From positions 57,012,001-57,076,000 of the forward strand of contig NC_081305.1 in NCBI RefSeq assembly GCF_030435805.1: DNA of 64,000 nucleotides, written 5' to 3'. Every line of letters starts with the position of its first letter. Within the stretch, counting starts at the first letter, position 1. The notes below the pieces were generated by a model that was not told the origin of the DNA, did no database searches, and saw nothing but the letters and a program-made list of their open reading frames with translations. Positions 21,046 through 32,734 of this stretch are shown one piece after another. Both the position numbers and the translations under genes were made by a program. Source of the stretch: Mustela lutreola. Its lineage: Eukaryota; Chordata; Mammalia; Carnivora; Mustelidae.

Positions 21046-21524
21046 GGACAGGGATGATCTTTTAAAAACAGGCCAGCCGCCAGAAGACCAGATAGAAAGC
21101 AAGGCAGAGACCCAAGTCTGGGAAGATGGGGGAGCTTCGACCTGGAAGGGTGTTGGGTGTGAAGGGGGTGGCCTCCAGTCTGGGTCCCAGGCACAGGCTT
21201 GGTAACTTCGTGGACTGTAGGGCTTCCCTGGGATGGGGATTAGAGGGGAGGGGAAGGCTTTCAAGAACGTGACAAGGTCAACTGGAGCAAGGTCAGGGGG
21301 TTGCCCAGGGCACATCACAAGAGAGAGCCGAGAAGGTATCAGTGAAGCTGTAACTGGGGGCAGCATGTTGGAGACAGAGAACCCCAGAACGCCAGCCTTT
21401 AAGGGCTGAGGAAGAAACTCTGCCGATTGGAGGCTGCAAGAAAGGGTCTCAGAGAGAGGACACCCAGCTGTGGGAAGAGGGTGGGGAGGGATGTTGGCTG
21501 TCTAGCTAGAAGGGACATCCAAAG
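21046..21524. other. Unassigned intergenic sequence
   Basis: It is purine-rich on the plus strand and vaguely L2-like ('ggaaggctttcaagaacgtg'). No gene seen. Confidence 0.4.
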
Positions 21525-21722
21525 GGTGCCTGGGTGGCTCAGTCCTTAGGCCTCTGCCTTCAGCTCAGGTCATGATCCTGGGGTCCTGGGATGAAGCCCC
21601 GCATCGGGCTCCCTGCTCAGCGGGAAGCCTGCTTCTCCCTCTCCTGCTCCCCTTGCTCATGCTCCCTCTCGCTGTGTCTCTCTCTGTCAAATAAATAAAA
21701 TCCTTAAAAAAAAAAAAAAAGG
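21525..21722 (+). mobile_element. CanSINE
   Basis: It is full-length. The 15-base duplication 'agaagggacatccaa' is exact, so this is a recent insertion. Confidence 0.92.
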
Positions 21723-21920
21723 AAGAAGAAGGGACATCCAAGATCACAGGGGTCTCTTGGGGTGGTACCAGGTGCCTCCCCCCAGACCTGAGGCTTCTGT
21801 CTCCGCCAACGACTGTGGTGCCTGGAGATCTGCACATGTCCTGACATTTATTACCAAAACCACACACAGCACCTTCTAGAAGCCCAACAGAGCACTGTTC
21901 TACATGCTTAGAGAGTGTCT

Positions 21921-21963
21921 TTATTTTTTTTAAATGTATTTACTTATTTGAAAGAGAGGGCGG

Positions 21964-22009
<46 letters not shown>

Positions 22010-22184
22010 GCGGGCACGCTCCGGGTGGTGGGGAGGGGCAGAGGGAGAGAGAGAGAATCTCAAACGGATTCACTCCCTGCTCAGCAGGGAGCCTGACACT
22101 GGGCTTGATCCCTGACCCTGAGATCACGACCTGAGCCAAAATCAAGAGTCTGATGCTCAACTGACTGAGCCACCCAGGCGCCCC
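21921..22184 (-). mobile_element. CanSINE carrying a (CA)n microsatellite
   Basis: It is an older copy ending 'gagccacccaggcgcccc'. The dinucleotide array at 21967-22007 lies inside it. Confidence 0.85.
21967..22007 (+). repeat. (CA)n microsatellite
   Basis: About 20 uninterrupted CA units inside a CanSINE. Confidence 0.95.
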
Positions 22185-22464
22185 CGAGGCATTGCCTTTA
22201 AATGAAAGTTGTTACCTGGGCAGATAGGAAAATACTGCCCTAGCAGAATCCAAAAGCATTTGGCTGCAGTAACACAAGAACCCAGCCCAGCCCTGAGGGC
22301 TGTTCCTGGGCTCAACCTGCCGTTGCAAAGAGGAAGGATGAGGCTATACCCACATTGTCTGCTTTGGAAAGGCCACCAGCCCCGTGTGGCCATGCAACTG
22401 AAATGGGCCAGTCCGAATTGAGACATGCTGTGTGTGACACATACCCAAGATTTTGAAGATTTGG

Positions 22465-22880
22465 GGGCACCTGAGTAGCTCAGTTAAGCATCAAACTTGA
22501 TTTCGGCTCAGGTCATGATCTCAGTGTTGTGAGATCAAGCCCTATGATGGGCTCCATGCCCAGCGGGGAGTCTGCCTGGGATTCTCTCTCTCTCCCTCTG
22601 CCCGCACCCCCCCACACTCACTCGCGCTCTCTCTCTCTCTCTCAAATAAGTAAATAAAATCGTTTTTTATTAAATATTTTATTTATTTATTTATTTGACA
22701 GACAGAGATCACAAGTAGGCAGAGAGGCAGGCAGAGAGAGGAAAGGAAGCAGACTCCCCGCAGAGCAGAGAGCTCTATGCAGGGCTCGATCCCAGGACCC
22801 CAAGACCATGACCTGAGCCGAAGGCTGAGGCTTTAACCCACTGAGCCACCCAGGCACCCCAGTAAATAAAATCTTTAAAA
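22465..22880 (+). mobile_element. CanSINE interrupted in its tail
   Basis: 'agtaaataaaatc' precedes and follows the inserted minus-strand copy. Confidence 0.88.
22662..22860 (-). mobile_element. CanSINE nested in a CanSINE tail
   Basis: Full-length, ending 'gagccacccaggcacccc'. Confidence 0.9.
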
Positions 22881-23248
22881 ATATATTTTGGATATATTGT
22901 GTTAGGGAAAATATCGCATGACTGTAATAATATTTTATGTATTAAGTATTATTATATAATATAATAAAATATATTAGTAGCATTATTATTATAATACTAT
23001 ATTAATATAGTGTTAATATGTTAATATACATTTTCTATATCATGAAATGCAATTAGGTTTCATATTATCTAATCACAAATATAATTTTGTATTACAATTA
23101 TGTAACATTGTTATTCATAAAATACACAAATAATATATAATATTCATATGATATAATTAATATATCAGTATAATTGTTAACATATAATTATATCATAAAA
23201 TACATTACTAGCCAAATACATTTCTAGCCAATATTTCATCTCTTTTTA

Positions 23249-23425
23249 ATTTTTTTAAGATTTTATTTATTTATGTGAGAGAGAGCATGAGAGGTGAGAA
23301 GGTCAGACGGAGAAGCAGACTCCTTGCTGAGCAGGGAGCCCGACACAGGACTCGATCCTGGGACTCCAGGATCATGACCTGAGCCGAAGGCAGTCACTTA
23401 ACCACCTGAGCTGCCCAGGCGTCCC
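23249..23425 (-). mobile_element. CanSINE
   Basis: An older copy (GTGAGAGAGAGCATGAG variant), ending 'gagctgcccaggcgtccc'. Confidence 0.82.
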
Positions 23426-23431
23426 TCTTCT

Positions 23432-23546
23432 TAATATTTTTAAGTTAATGTATTTATTTAAGTCATCTCCACACCCAACATGGGGCTTAAGCTCACAACC
23501 CTGAGATCAAGAGGCTCACCCTCCCCTGAGTCAGCCAGGCGCCCCT
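23432..23546 (-). mobile_element. Short tRNA-only CanSINE
   Basis: 'ttaagtcatctccacaccca', 'acatggggcttaagctcac' and 'gtcagccaggcgcccc'. Confidence 0.8.
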
Positions 23547-23779
23547 GGTCCTCCTTAATTTTTTAGAGTAACAACTAGTAAATTGAAAACTACCAGGGGA
23601 CTCGCATCATATTTCTGTCGGACTGTGCTGGTCCATACAATATTTCTAGCCAATCCACACACAAGCACGCACACACACAAAACACCAGAGAAATGTTTTA
23701 AAGTTATTTATAAATAACATGACATCACGATGTTGTTGGTTTTTTAAATTTTCATTATTCAAGTGCTGCAGACTAGTTT

Positions 23780-23970
23780 TTTCTACTTTAAGAAGAAAAG
23801 CAGTGGGAGGAGCAGCGGGGGTGGGGGGTGGAGAGAATCTCCACTCAGATTCCCCACTGAGCTCAGACAATGCCTCCTCCCAAAGCAGGGCTTGATCCCA
23901 GGACCCCAGATCATGAGCTGCCGAAATCAAGAGTCAGATGCTTAACCCACTAAGCCACCCAGGCTCCCCC
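23780..23970 (-). mobile_element. CanSINE, diverged
   Basis: The tRNA-derived half is clear ('gatcatgagctgccgaaatc', 'gccacccaggctcccc'). Confidence 0.75.
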
Positions 23971-23982
23971 AGACTTTTTTTT

Positions 23983-24173
23983 AAGATTAAGATTTAAGAT
24001 TATTTATTTATTTGACAGAGATCACAAGTAGGCAGAGAAGCAGGCAGAGAAAGGAGGGAAACAAGCTCCCTGCTGAGCAGAGAGCCGGATGCAAGACTCG
24101 ATTCCAGGACCTTGAGATCATGACCTGAGCCGAAGGCAGAGGCTTTAACCCACGGAGCCACCCAGGCGCCCCC
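23983..24173 (-). mobile_element. CanSINE
   Basis: A young copy with 'cccagactttttttt' duplicated on both sides. Confidence 0.9.
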
Positions 24174-24184
24174 CAGACTTTTTT

Positions 24185-24712
24185 TTTTAAGTCGAAATGT
24201 TACATGATTGATAGAGCATTCCTTGAAAGGGCAAATGTAGAGAGCAGAATCATGGTTGTCAAGGGTCCAGGATAGGGCTGGGAGGCTGGAGGGACATGGG
24301 GGTGGCTGACAAGGGGCATAAAAGGGATGCCAGTGGTGATGAACGTGTCCTGCCCCTCGAGGGTATCAATGTCAACATCCTAGTAATGATTTCTTTTTTA
24401 AGATTATTTATTTATTTATTTATTTGACAGACAGAGATCACAAGTAGGCAGATAGGCAGGCAGAGAGAGAGGAGGAAGCGGGCTCCTACTGAGCAGAGAG
24501 CCCGATGCGGGGCTCCATCCCAGGACCCTGGAATCATGACCCGAGCAGAAGGCAGAGGCTTTACCCCACTAAGCCACCCAAGCGCCCCAACATCCTAGTA
24601 ATGATCTTGTAACATCATTTTGCAAGAGCTTCCCATAGTGAAGCAGGTCAAGGGCACACAAGATCCCCTGTATCATTTCTTACAACTGCATGGGAATTCA
24701 CAGCAAGAGCAA
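24185..24712 (+). mobile_element. L1 3' end split by a CanSINE
   Basis: Left part 'ttgaaagggcaaatgtagag', 'gggtatcaatgtcaacatcc'; right part 'ttttgcaagagcttcccata', 'tatcatttcttacaactgca'. These follow an L1 3'UTR consensus in order. Confidence 0.72.
24391..24597 (-). mobile_element. CanSINE in L1
   Basis: Flanked by 'catcctagtaatgat' duplicated on both sides. Confidence 0.9.
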
Positions 24713-25448
24713 AATTCAAAGTTTCTTTATGTCTAAAGAAAAGTTTCTTTTCTTTCTTTTTGAGAAGTGCACACAAAACAGCAGTTTATGAAGTAAAAAG
24801 TCAAATTTCCCTGTGACCATCTTTCCCCTAGATCCCCAACCAACGTTTCCCAACCTCGCCTTCACATCTGCTCTCCACCAGAACATGTAACATCTTTGGA
24901 CTTTATGCATTTTCTCAAAACCCAACTTACATAACAGTTTAACTTGCTGCTTGTCTTTAAACCAATTCGCTGAGAAAAGCTTAGCCAGTGAATTTTGCCT
25001 TGTCCTTGACCAGAATATGTTTTGAGAGGGTCCTTACAGTTTTTTTCCCCATGTATTTATAAAATAAATACATCGTCATCATTTAAAGGTTGGAATGTTT
25101 CCATGTGTCTGTTTTCTCTGTGTCCAATGTGTTCTATTCACCACCTGCCCTCGCGTACGGACAGACAGAGGGGACACCCGTTGGGGGAGCTGCCAGTAAT
25201 ACTGGTTTCTGCTTGCTTTCCAAAGCCCTTGGATGGAAAGAAAAGTTGAGGGTCCCTAGAGGGGCCCGTTCATCCTGCAAGCGCGGGAGGACCCGTCTGG
25301 GAAAGATGGAAAGGAATGGAGGAACATTCACTCAAAAACATCAGCACCGCACCAAGGGCTGGGAGCAAGAGAGGCAGAGAGAGAAGGGACAGGCGGGAAA
25401 GAGGGGCGAGCACTGAGCAGATGGGAGGGAGGCTGGGAGGCCCTCCCC
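24713..25448 (-). other. C5AR1: Presumed 3'UTR of C5AR1
   Basis: This is non-repetitive sequence following the C5AR1 stop codon on the minus strand. No canonical AATAAA is visible on that strand here. TATAAA (about 25056) and CATAAA variants (24908, 24790, 24727) are the only candidate poly(A) signals I see. The exact end of the gene is unknown. Confidence 0.5.
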
Positions 25449-26504
25449 TCACACCGGCTGGCTCTTCGGGGCTGGGGTGTCCACCGTGGAGAGGGTGAAG
25501 GACTTGCTGTCCCTGCTCAGGGACTCCTCGGTCAGCACCTGCCGCAGCCTGGCTGGGAGGGACTTGAGGAAGCGGCTGTGGAATCCCTGGGCAGCCACCA
25601 CGTAGATGATGGGGTTTATACAGCAGTTGATGTAAGCAAAGGCCACACACAGGGAGTCCACGCTAGACACGGAGGTAAATTTCTCCGAGTTCTTGGGGAA
25701 CACCGCCAGCATCAGCCCCGTCACCTGGTAGGGCAGCCAGAAGATGAAGAAGCTGGTCACCACGGCCACCACCACCTTGAGTGTCTTGGTGGAGCGCGTG
25801 GCCCTGCGGCTCCAGGTCCGGAACAGGAGGAAGGTGTAACAGATGGTCAGCGTCACCAGCGGCCACAGGAAGCCCACAATCAGCCGGAGGAGAGCCACGC
25901 CTCTCTCCACCAGGACCCCATCGGAGCCATAGTTCACACCACAGGTTGTCCACAAGGGAAAGTAGTCGGTGCGCACCCGGCGGAAGAGGAAGGAGGGGAT
26001 GGTGAGCAGCAGGGCCACCATCCAGGCCACGCCGCAGGTCCCCCAGGCCAGCCGCGCGCCCCGGTAGTTCTGGCACCAGATGGGGTTAAACACCAGCAGA
26101 AAGCGGTCGGCGCTGATGGCGGCCAGGAGAAAGATGCTGGCGTACATGTTGAGCAGGATAAGTGAGGGCAGGATGCGGCAGGCGGTGCCACCGAAGGGCC
26201 AGTGGCCGTGCTGCACAGTGGAAGCAAACAGGATGGGCAGTGCCAGGCAGGACAGGAGATCGGCCACCGCCAGGTTGAGAAACCAGATGGCGTTGATGGT
26301 CCGCTGGAACTCGTACCTGGTCACCCAGACCACTAGGGAGTTGCCCGGCACCCCTATCAGGAAGACGACAGAGAAGAGCACCAGGGCGATGGTGTCGGGA
26401 ACGGACAGCCTGTGGGTGCTGGGAGACTGGTCCACAGACATGTTGGGGTCCAGGGTGGCAGTGCCATAGTCGAAGTACTCAGAAGTGCTGTACTCCAAAG
26501 ACGC
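25449..26504 (-). CDS. C5AR1: C5a anaphylatoxin chemotactic receptor 1 (CD88), exon 2
   Basis: This exon encodes all but the initiator Met of the classical C5a receptor, a Gi-coupled chemoattractant receptor of neutrophils, macrophages and other cells. With the Met from exon 1 the protein is 352 residues, the length I recall for the dog protein. Residues 6, 11 and 14 are tyrosines in an acidic N-terminus (candidate sulfation sites for C5a docking). N22 starts an NMS glycosylation motif. C110 and C189 form the usual disulfide, DRF is at 134-136 and NPIIY at 298-302. The third loop and helix 6 ([19 protein letters not shown]) are near-identical to human. The Ser/Thr-rich tail fits arrestin regulation. 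The frame stays open 57 codons upstream of the exon, but that part lies before the splice acceptor CTGACTCCCTCCAG|GCG and is not coding. Confidence 0.97.
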   Translation of the reverse strand, partial: ASLEYSTSEYFDYGTATLDPNMSVDQSPSTHRLSVPDTIALVLFSVVFLIGVPGNSLVVWVTRYEFQRTINAIWFLNLAVADLLSCLALPILFASTVQHGHWPFGGTACRILPSLILLNMYASIFLLAAISADRFLLVFNPIWCQNYRGARLAWGTCGVAWMVALLLTIPSFLFRRVRTDYFPLWTTCGVNYGSDGVLVERGVALLRLIVGFLWPLVTLTICYTFLLFRTWSRRATRSTKTLKVVVAVVTSFFIFWLPYQVTGLMLAVFPKNSEKFTSVSSVDSLCVAFAYINCCINPIIYVVAAQGFHSRFLKSLPARLRQVLTEESLSRDSKSFTLSTVDTPAPKSQPV

Positions 26505-27000
26505 CTGGAGGGAGTCAGAGAGGCAAAGGGAGGGTGAGACTGCGGGCCGGTGCCGGACACATGGCGGAGCTCCGCAGCGGGGAGCCCCAGGTGTCTCCCC
26601 AGGAAAATGGGGGTGTTGAGGGCTGAGAGTCTGCGAGGGTGTCCGACCACTTATAAGAGTGGGAAACCCTTCCACGCTGATGAGTCCCCCTGCTGCGCTC
26701 TTGCTGCCTGCTGAAGTCTCTGGATGGCCCTGTGATCCAGCAACCGAATGGTTAAAATCCAGTCCTGATTGCTCAGTACTCTAACACAGGGCTTCTTAGC
26801 TATTTTTATGGTCACCAACAAGCTGAGATGAGAGTACTAGGTAGTTACCCCATGGGCACCCACCATCGCCGCCGTCAGCCCCTTTTGCTGCCTTCCGCTC
26901 ACTGAGGCAGCTCCCCAGAGAAGGCAGTGGCTCCGCAGGGCTTCATTGACTTGGGCAGAGCATATAAGGGAGGGGAAAGGGAGAACCAAAAACACTCAGG

Positions 27001-27204
27001 CTCGCCTGGGTGGTTCAGTGGGTTAAGCATCTGCCTTCGACTCAGGTCATGATCTAGGGTCCTGGGATTGAGCCCCGTGTCAGTCTCCCTGCTCAGCAGG
27101 GAGTCTGCTTCCTCCCTCTCCATCTCCCTCTCCCTCTCCCTCTGTGTGCTTTCTCTCTCTCTTTCTGTGTCAAATAAATAAATAAAATTAAAAAAAAAAA
27201 AAGA
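27001..27204 (+). mobile_element. CanSINE
   Basis: The head is GCTCGCCTGGGTGGTTCAG, with an extended (CTCCCT)n middle and a young-type tail. Confidence 0.88.
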
Positions 27205-27787
27205 ATGATAGAGACCTGTCAAAAGGACACAAAGAGAGCCTGGGAGAGACCCCTAGTTGAAGATGAGCCAATTTGAGTAAAGAAGGAGAAGGAGAAGGAA
27301 AAAAGAAATGAAACACATTAATATATAAAGATCTAAGAGTTCAAAATTATAATAAAAACAAGCAAACTCATTGGTCACTTTTTTTCTGGAAAGGGAACAA
27401 TTCAAGCATTTATCCTGCCATTTTTGCACAAGGTAAATTTCAGGGAAAGCAAGAGTCAATGGGGGAAAGCCATCCTTTAGAGGAAAACCTAGCAACGATA
27501 CCTGCAGAAGGAAGGACAATGCAGGAAATGATGGGTCCTGATGAGGACCACCAACATCGATAAAACCACCAGGTGAAAGGCTGGTGGGAGTTTTACAACA
27601 AACAGGCTGGGCTCGTAGCCCAAACCAGCCAATCAACTTCAGTGTCTGGAGAAGAGAGACGACCAGACATTCCGTTCTATGTCGTGTGATGCTTTAGAAA
27701 GGACGCAGCACTGCCTTTGAGTAATTCTTGCCAAATGAAGGACCGTGAGTCTAATCAAGGTTCTAGGTCAAAAACTACTGGTCTTTG

Positions 27788-27972
27788 TGCACCTGGGTAG
27801 CCCTGTCGGTTGAGCATCTGACTCTTGCTTTCGGCTCAGGTAGTGATCTCAGGGATCGAGCCCCATGTTGGGCTCTGTTCTGGGCATGGAGACTGCTTGG
27901 GATTCTCTCTCTCCCTCTGCCTCTTCCCCTACTCTCTCTCTCTCTCTCTCTCTCAAAACAAAACAAAACTAC
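27788..27972 (+). mobile_element. CanSINE, older subfamily
   Basis: The head is GTGCACCTGGGTAGCCC, with an 'actgcttgggattctctct' middle typical of older copies and an (AAAAC)n tail. Confidence 0.82.
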
Positions 27973-28282
27973 AGTCCACAGGAAAAGTGGGGGAGAGAGG
28001 AACATGGTCAATAACACCATAGGGATGAAATCAGACCACAGGAAACTCTAGAGGACAAATGATCTGTTTACTCCCACAAATAAATGGCATTGAGAAAGAA
28101 AGAAAGCGGGGGGGGGGGGGGAAGAAAAAGGAAGGGAAGAGAGGGAGGGAGAAAGAAAAGAAAAGAAAAAAAAAGGAAAGGAAAATGTCATTGATGAAAA
28201 GAGATTTAGAGGCAAATCAAGCAAAGGTAATACAGAGACCTCATTTGGACGCTGATTGGAAGAATCAGCTGCAAAACCAGAC

Positions 28283-28479
28283 TTTTTTTTTTTTTTTAGA
28301 TTTTATTTATTTGTTTATTTGTGAGAGAGAGCAAAAGAGGACAAGAAGGGGGAGCAAGAGAGGGAGAAGCCAACTCCCCACTAAGCAAGGAGCCAGCTGT
28401 GGGACTCGATCCCACTACCCTGGGATCATGACCTGACCTGAAGGTAGACCCTTAACCATCTAAGCCACCCAGTTGCCCC
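28283..28479 (-). mobile_element. CanSINE
   Basis: A T15 tail and an end 'aagccacccagttgcccc'. Confidence 0.85.
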
Positions 28480-28620
28480 TAAATTAGACATTTTTGAGAC
28501 AATCTGGGACACTTAAAAATGGAGTGGGTATTTGGCAACAGTAAGGAATCGGTGCTAGTTTTATTGAGGGCGATGTGGTTTTTGTGTTTATGCTTTAAAA
28601 AAAGGATGGGGAAGGCTGTT

Positions 28621-28792
28621 TCTTTTTTTTTTTTTTATAAAGATTTTATTTATTTGACAGAGATCACAAGTAGGCAGAGAGGCAGGCAGAGAGAGAGAAG
28701 GAGAAGCAGGCGCCCTGCCGAGGACCAGGACCCTGGGATCATGACCTGAGCTGAAGGCAGAGGCTTAACCCACTGAGCCACCCAGGTGCCCC
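28621..28792 (-). mobile_element. CanSINE
   Basis: A young type with part of the body deleted. 'ggctgtttct'/'agctgtttct' flank it. Confidence 0.87.
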
Positions 28793-28863
28793 TGGAGAAA
28801 AGCTGTTTCTGATAAAGATACATTGCTGGTAAAATACCATGTCTTGGATTCGCTCCAGCAATG

Positions 28864-28975
28864 GAGCGCACCTGGCTGGCTTGGTAGGTGGAGTGTGCAA
28901 CTCTTGATCTCAGGGTTGTAAGTTCGAGCCCCATGATGGGTGTAGAGATTACTTTAACAAAATTTTTTAACTTTG
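28864..28975 (+). mobile_element. Short tRNA-only CanSINE
   Basis: 'gtgcaactcttgatctcagg', 'gttcgagccccatgatggg' and 'tagagattacttta'. Confidence 0.8.
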
Positions 28976-29184
28976 TTTTTCTTTTTCAGAGAAAGGGAGT
29001 GTGTCCACATGCGTGCAGGTGAGCTGGGATTGGGGGGAGAGGGGCAGAGGGAAAGAGAGAATCCCAAGCAGGCTGCACACCCAGCCCAGAGCCCTACCTG
29101 AGGCTCCATCTCACAACCCTATGATCATGACCTGAGCCGAAATCAAGAGTCCGGCCCTTAACTGGCTGAGCCACCTAGGCGTGC
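28976..29184 (-). mobile_element. CanSINE, older
   Basis: 'gaatcccaagcaggctgcac' is the older body; the end is 'gagccacctaggcgtgcccc'. Confidence 0.8.
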
Positions 29185-29423
29185 CCCGTCTCCCCCTCCC
29201 CCCCTATTTAAAGGTCTTTAAAAAAAAAAAATTTTTTTTTTTTCCAAAAAAACACTCCAGCAAAAGAAATCGCTGGGAAGCAGGAGACAGGACGGAGGAG
29301 TGTGGGTGACTAAGAACAGCAAAACACTGATAGATGTTGAGGTGGGGTCACGGGTCCCCTGAGGGTCACGGTATCATTCTCTCTACTTCTGTGTGTTTGA
29401 ATTAAAAAATATATATATATAGT

Positions 29424-29627
29424 TTTATTTATTTTATTTATAGTTTTATTTATTTATTTGACAGAGGGAGACACAGTGGGAGAGGGAACACAAGCAGGGG
29501 GAGGGGCAGAGGGAGAAGCAGGCTTCCCGCTGAGCAGGGAGCCTGACACCGGGATTGATCCCAAGACCCTGGGATCATGACCTGAGCCGAAGGCAGACAC
29601 TTAATGACTGAGTCACCCATGCGCCCC
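29424..29627 (-). mobile_element. CanSINE
   Basis: 'gacagagggagacacagtgg', ending 'gtcacccatgcgcccc'. Inserted in the L1 3' end. Confidence 0.85.
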
Positions 29628-29829
29628 TGAAATTTTCCATAATAAAATAAAATAAAGAGCAGAGGGGACCTGAGCCCTTCTTCCCAAACCGAGCTGTTCT
29701 GAGTACCATGTCCCCCAAAAGAGAGTCTGTGAGTTGCAGCAGAGCTGGAGAGAGCCTCATAGGCAAATCCGTGTTCCAGGGACACAAGACACAGCAGTGA
29801 AATCCCCATGGAATGATTATGCCGAAGCA

Positions 29830-30025
29830 TCCAGCAGTTATCGGGCGCTTACCAAGTGCCAGACATAACATAACCTCTTCTGATCCTGGCCACGCCCCCT
29901 AACAGTTGGTACTATTAATGTGCCCATTTTCTCAATGCGGACCCGGAGGCATAAGAAGGTGAAATAATAGCCTGTTCTGGGTCATAGGGTTTGGGATTCA
30001 AACCTATACAGGCTGGCATGCAAAC
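29830..30025 (-). mobile_element. MIR SINE
   Basis: Complement of MIR: 'cgcttaccaagtgccagaca', 'cccattttctcaatgcggac' and 'gggattcaaacctatac'. Confidence 0.65.
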
Positions 30026-30559
30026 CCACGCAGGCTGCCCCTGACCATTTCCAAGAGGGGCTATGGATGGAGGAGGAAACTCCAGTGGCAAACTCTGTGG
30101 CCCTGGGGGCTAGCCCGCCCGTGAAGGCCACTTTGTCACCAACCTGGAGAAAGGGGACAGAGAAGAAGGGAAATGGTTGTTATAGAAATCTCCAGAGCTG
30201 GACGCCTCGATTGACAGGCTTTGGTTCCTACCCCCCGAAACACCCACCTGGCGGAGTATTTAAGACGACAAACGTTCTGGGACCCGGGCAGCCAAGTGCC
30301 TGGCGCTCCGCGTGGACACAGGAAAGGGCAGCTAATACAAACGTTATTTCTCCATGTTATGATGATCAAAGAGCTCAGATCTTTCCCTGAACCACTTTTT
30401 TATTTCTCAGTCCCTTTATGTTGCTGGAAAGTGGGCCAGGCTGGTGGCCCCAGGGGGTCCTGGCTGGTATGGAACCATATGGGGATGATATCATGACTCA
30501 AAGGGAAAGGGTCAGTGTCGGCTGAGGAGGGGAGGAGCAGCATGTGGTAGGTCCACCCC
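30026..30559. other. C5AR1 intron, unassigned
   Basis: No gene or clear repeat recognised. Frames up to 107 codons overlap on both strands without domains. Confidence 0.4.
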
Positions 30560-31290
30560 ATTAAATAGGATTGAGCCCTAAAAAAGAACGAGGCGAGCCA
30601 CCATGGGTGGCTTCGGGGGTGACTTCTTCTGGGGTGACGTTCTAGAAACAGAGCTCACGACCACATGACATAATGAGTGTCCTACAAACACCACTGGATC
30701 GTACACATTAATACAGTGAATTATACGTTATGTGAATTTTACTCAATTAAAAAAAAAGCAAACAAAACAATGCCACTGTCATGAACCCAAGGGAAGGGTG
30801 AGGGATTGTTTGTTCCTCATGAACGGGGACAACACAGGCAGGACAACCACATGCCATGTGACATGCTGGGCTGGAGCCCAGGGCAGAAAAAACCCGTTCG
30901 TGGCAAAGGGCGTGTTTGAACAACAGAGCGAGTCTGCACAGGGTCTGAAGCCTAGACACTAATATTCCACCAAATGTTAATTTCCCGACAAGGGTAACTG
31001 TGCTCTGTTCATGTCTGTGACGGTGATCGCTCTTGAGAAATGAACACTACGGTATTTGGGGGCCCAAGGGCGTGATGCTTACCCTTACCCTCAACCTATT
31101 CAGAAAAAAAGATGACCCCCAGACATAGATACAGATGATAGAGTGAGGATAAAGATGGGGAGGCGACTGACTGATAAAGCAAATTTGGAGACTCTGGTAA
31201 AGACTAGATTACATGGGAGTTCTTTGTACTATTCTTGTAATTATTCTGTAAGTGTGAAAATTGTTCAAAAGACAAAGTTCCAATTGTTGA
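30560..31290 (+). mobile_element. L1 3' end fragments
   Basis: 'gtgacgttctagaaacagag ... actggatcgtacacattaat' and later 'gggagttctttgtactattc ... ctgtaagtgtgaaaattgtt' are two L1 3' terminal sequences, possibly from two insertions. Confidence 0.6.
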
Positions 31291-31319
31291 GATATTTCTA
31301 GGGCTAAATAGGCCCAGCT

Positions 31320-31520
31320 GGGAGCCTTACACCCACCCTCCCCCACCCCCACCTCCCCACCCCAGTTCCCTGGCTCCTTCCCATTTTCTTCTGGGACCCA
31401 CCCACCCCCATCCCTCCACTCCCCCACCCCCATCCCCATGCTCCGTTTACTAAAGGGTTAACGCCAGGCACAGCAGGGGTCCACTGCCACCCCTCTCCCC
31501 ACCCCCACCCCATCCTCCCC
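31320..31520 (-). repeat. G-run cluster on the minus strand
   Basis: More than ten runs of three to five C on the plus strand ('cccaccctcccccaccccca' and similar) give repeated GGGG blocks on the minus strand. That strand is the sense strand of C5AR1 intron 1. Confidence 0.75.
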
Positions 31521-31947
31521 ACCTTAGCAGCTGCTCAATACTGGGTACATGAAGGTTTTGACTCAGACTCTAAATGGGGAGCATCCCTCCCCACACCCTG
31601 CTCTCGGGCTCCCCACTCCTCACATCAGCTGACAAAGTTCCTTCCTGGTGTGAGCTCTTGGGGCCCTTTTCCCTCCCCTGACTTTAGGAGGGCAGGGGGA
31701 ATAAAAAGTGCTGATTCGAACACCCTGTGGCTTTTTCAGGATCCTCCCAGTGCAAGTGACTTGAAATGTTGCGCCCTTGCGGGCATCCCTACAAAGACAA
31801 AGAAAATAACCGGAGTGTCCAGCAAGAGGGGACTGGCTAAGTGACGGATGACATATCACCATCTGGGAGAATGAGGGGTTGATGCATGGCTGGGGACGGA
31901 GCTCCAAGGCCCAGGGGAACCACTGCCAGAAAGCAAGGACCACCAGG

Positions 31948-32110
31948 GGCCCCTGGATGGCTCGTTGCCTGGAGCACACAACTCTTGATCTCAGGGGTTG
32001 TGAGTTTGAGCCCTACTCTGGGTGTAGAGATTACTTAAAAACAAACAACAACAAAATATACATATATAGATACTTTTTCAATAAATAAATAAAATAAAAT
32101 CTTAAAAATA
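31948..32110 (+). mobile_element. tRNA-type CanSINE
   Basis: 'aactcttgatctcaggggtt', 'gagccctactctgggtgtag' and a long A/T tail. Confidence 0.8.
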
Positions 32111-32114
32111 ATAA

Positions 32115-32734
32115 AAAGCAAGGACCAGACGGCGCATAAAGCAGCCAACCTGAAAAAGAAGACTCTGGCTTCCTCTCCCTCTCTCCTTCCCTCCTCTGTA
32201 TCTCTGTCTCTACTTCTAGCCTGTACCTGTCTCTCTCTCTCTCTCTATCCCCAGAACAGCTCTAGAGGCAGATAGAGGAAGCTTGTACCAGTGCTTAGCC
32301 CCTGGGGGGATGGGGGGAGGTGGGAAGTGGGGGAGGGCAAGGGAGCAGGGGGAGGGGCGGGGACTGGGGAGGGCAGGCACTGGAAGGAAGCATTTCACCG
32401 CGTATATTTTTGTTCCTCTTGTATGAGGAACCATGCCCGTGCGTGCCCTGCCCGTTCTAAGAAACAGACATCATCGTACAGCAAAGATAAAAGAATTTGT
32501 GGTTCCACAGTTCTAGGCAGGGTTCTTTGCCACACTAATGTTAATCAGCTAATCAGCTGGGGGACCCTGACCCACCAGGCACCTACCCACAGAGACATTA
32601 TAAGGAGGGATGAGTGAACCCCCAAGGAGCGAGGGCTGAGTGTTGTTGGAGAGCCCTGTACGGTGTGGGGTGAGGACGGGCTGTATCCCCAACCAATAAG
32701 AGCTTGCTGCACCTGTACTTGACAGCAGCCACCA
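32115..32734. other. C5AR1 intron, unassigned
   Basis: It starts with (TCTC)n and a GGGGA-rich stretch (32310-32380). The remainder is unique and shows no gene. Confidence 0.4.

Larger units (their letters stand above)
22863..23645 (+). mobile_element. Old hAT-like DNA transposon, AT-expanded, with SINE insertions
   Basis: It starts 'ttggatatattgtgttaggg' and ends 'ctcgcatcatatttctgtcg', the same element type as 19500-20045. The middle (22910-23220) has expanded into AT-rich simple sequence. Confidence 0.55.
27600..29660 (+). mobile_element. L1 3' region shredded by six SINEs
   Basis: Pieces at 27600-27785, 27970-28282, 28480-28620, 28793-28863, 29220-29423 and 29628-29660 follow one L1 3'UTR order: 'gagacctcatttggacgctg', 'catttttgagacaatctggg', 'ctccagcaaaagaaa', 'ctctctacttctgtgtgttt', 'gaaattttccataataaaat'. 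A purine-rich (GAAA)n and a G run (about 28107) lie within it. Confidence 0.65.

Noticed and set aside
25578-26165. 195-codon plus-strand frame antisense to C5AR1
   Set aside because: Shadow of the real exon, with H/Q/G-rich composition produced by the opposite strand.
26505-26675. 57-codon N-terminal extension of C5AR1
   Set aside because: Intronic: it contains the pyrimidine tract and AG of the acceptor; the real start is on exon 1.
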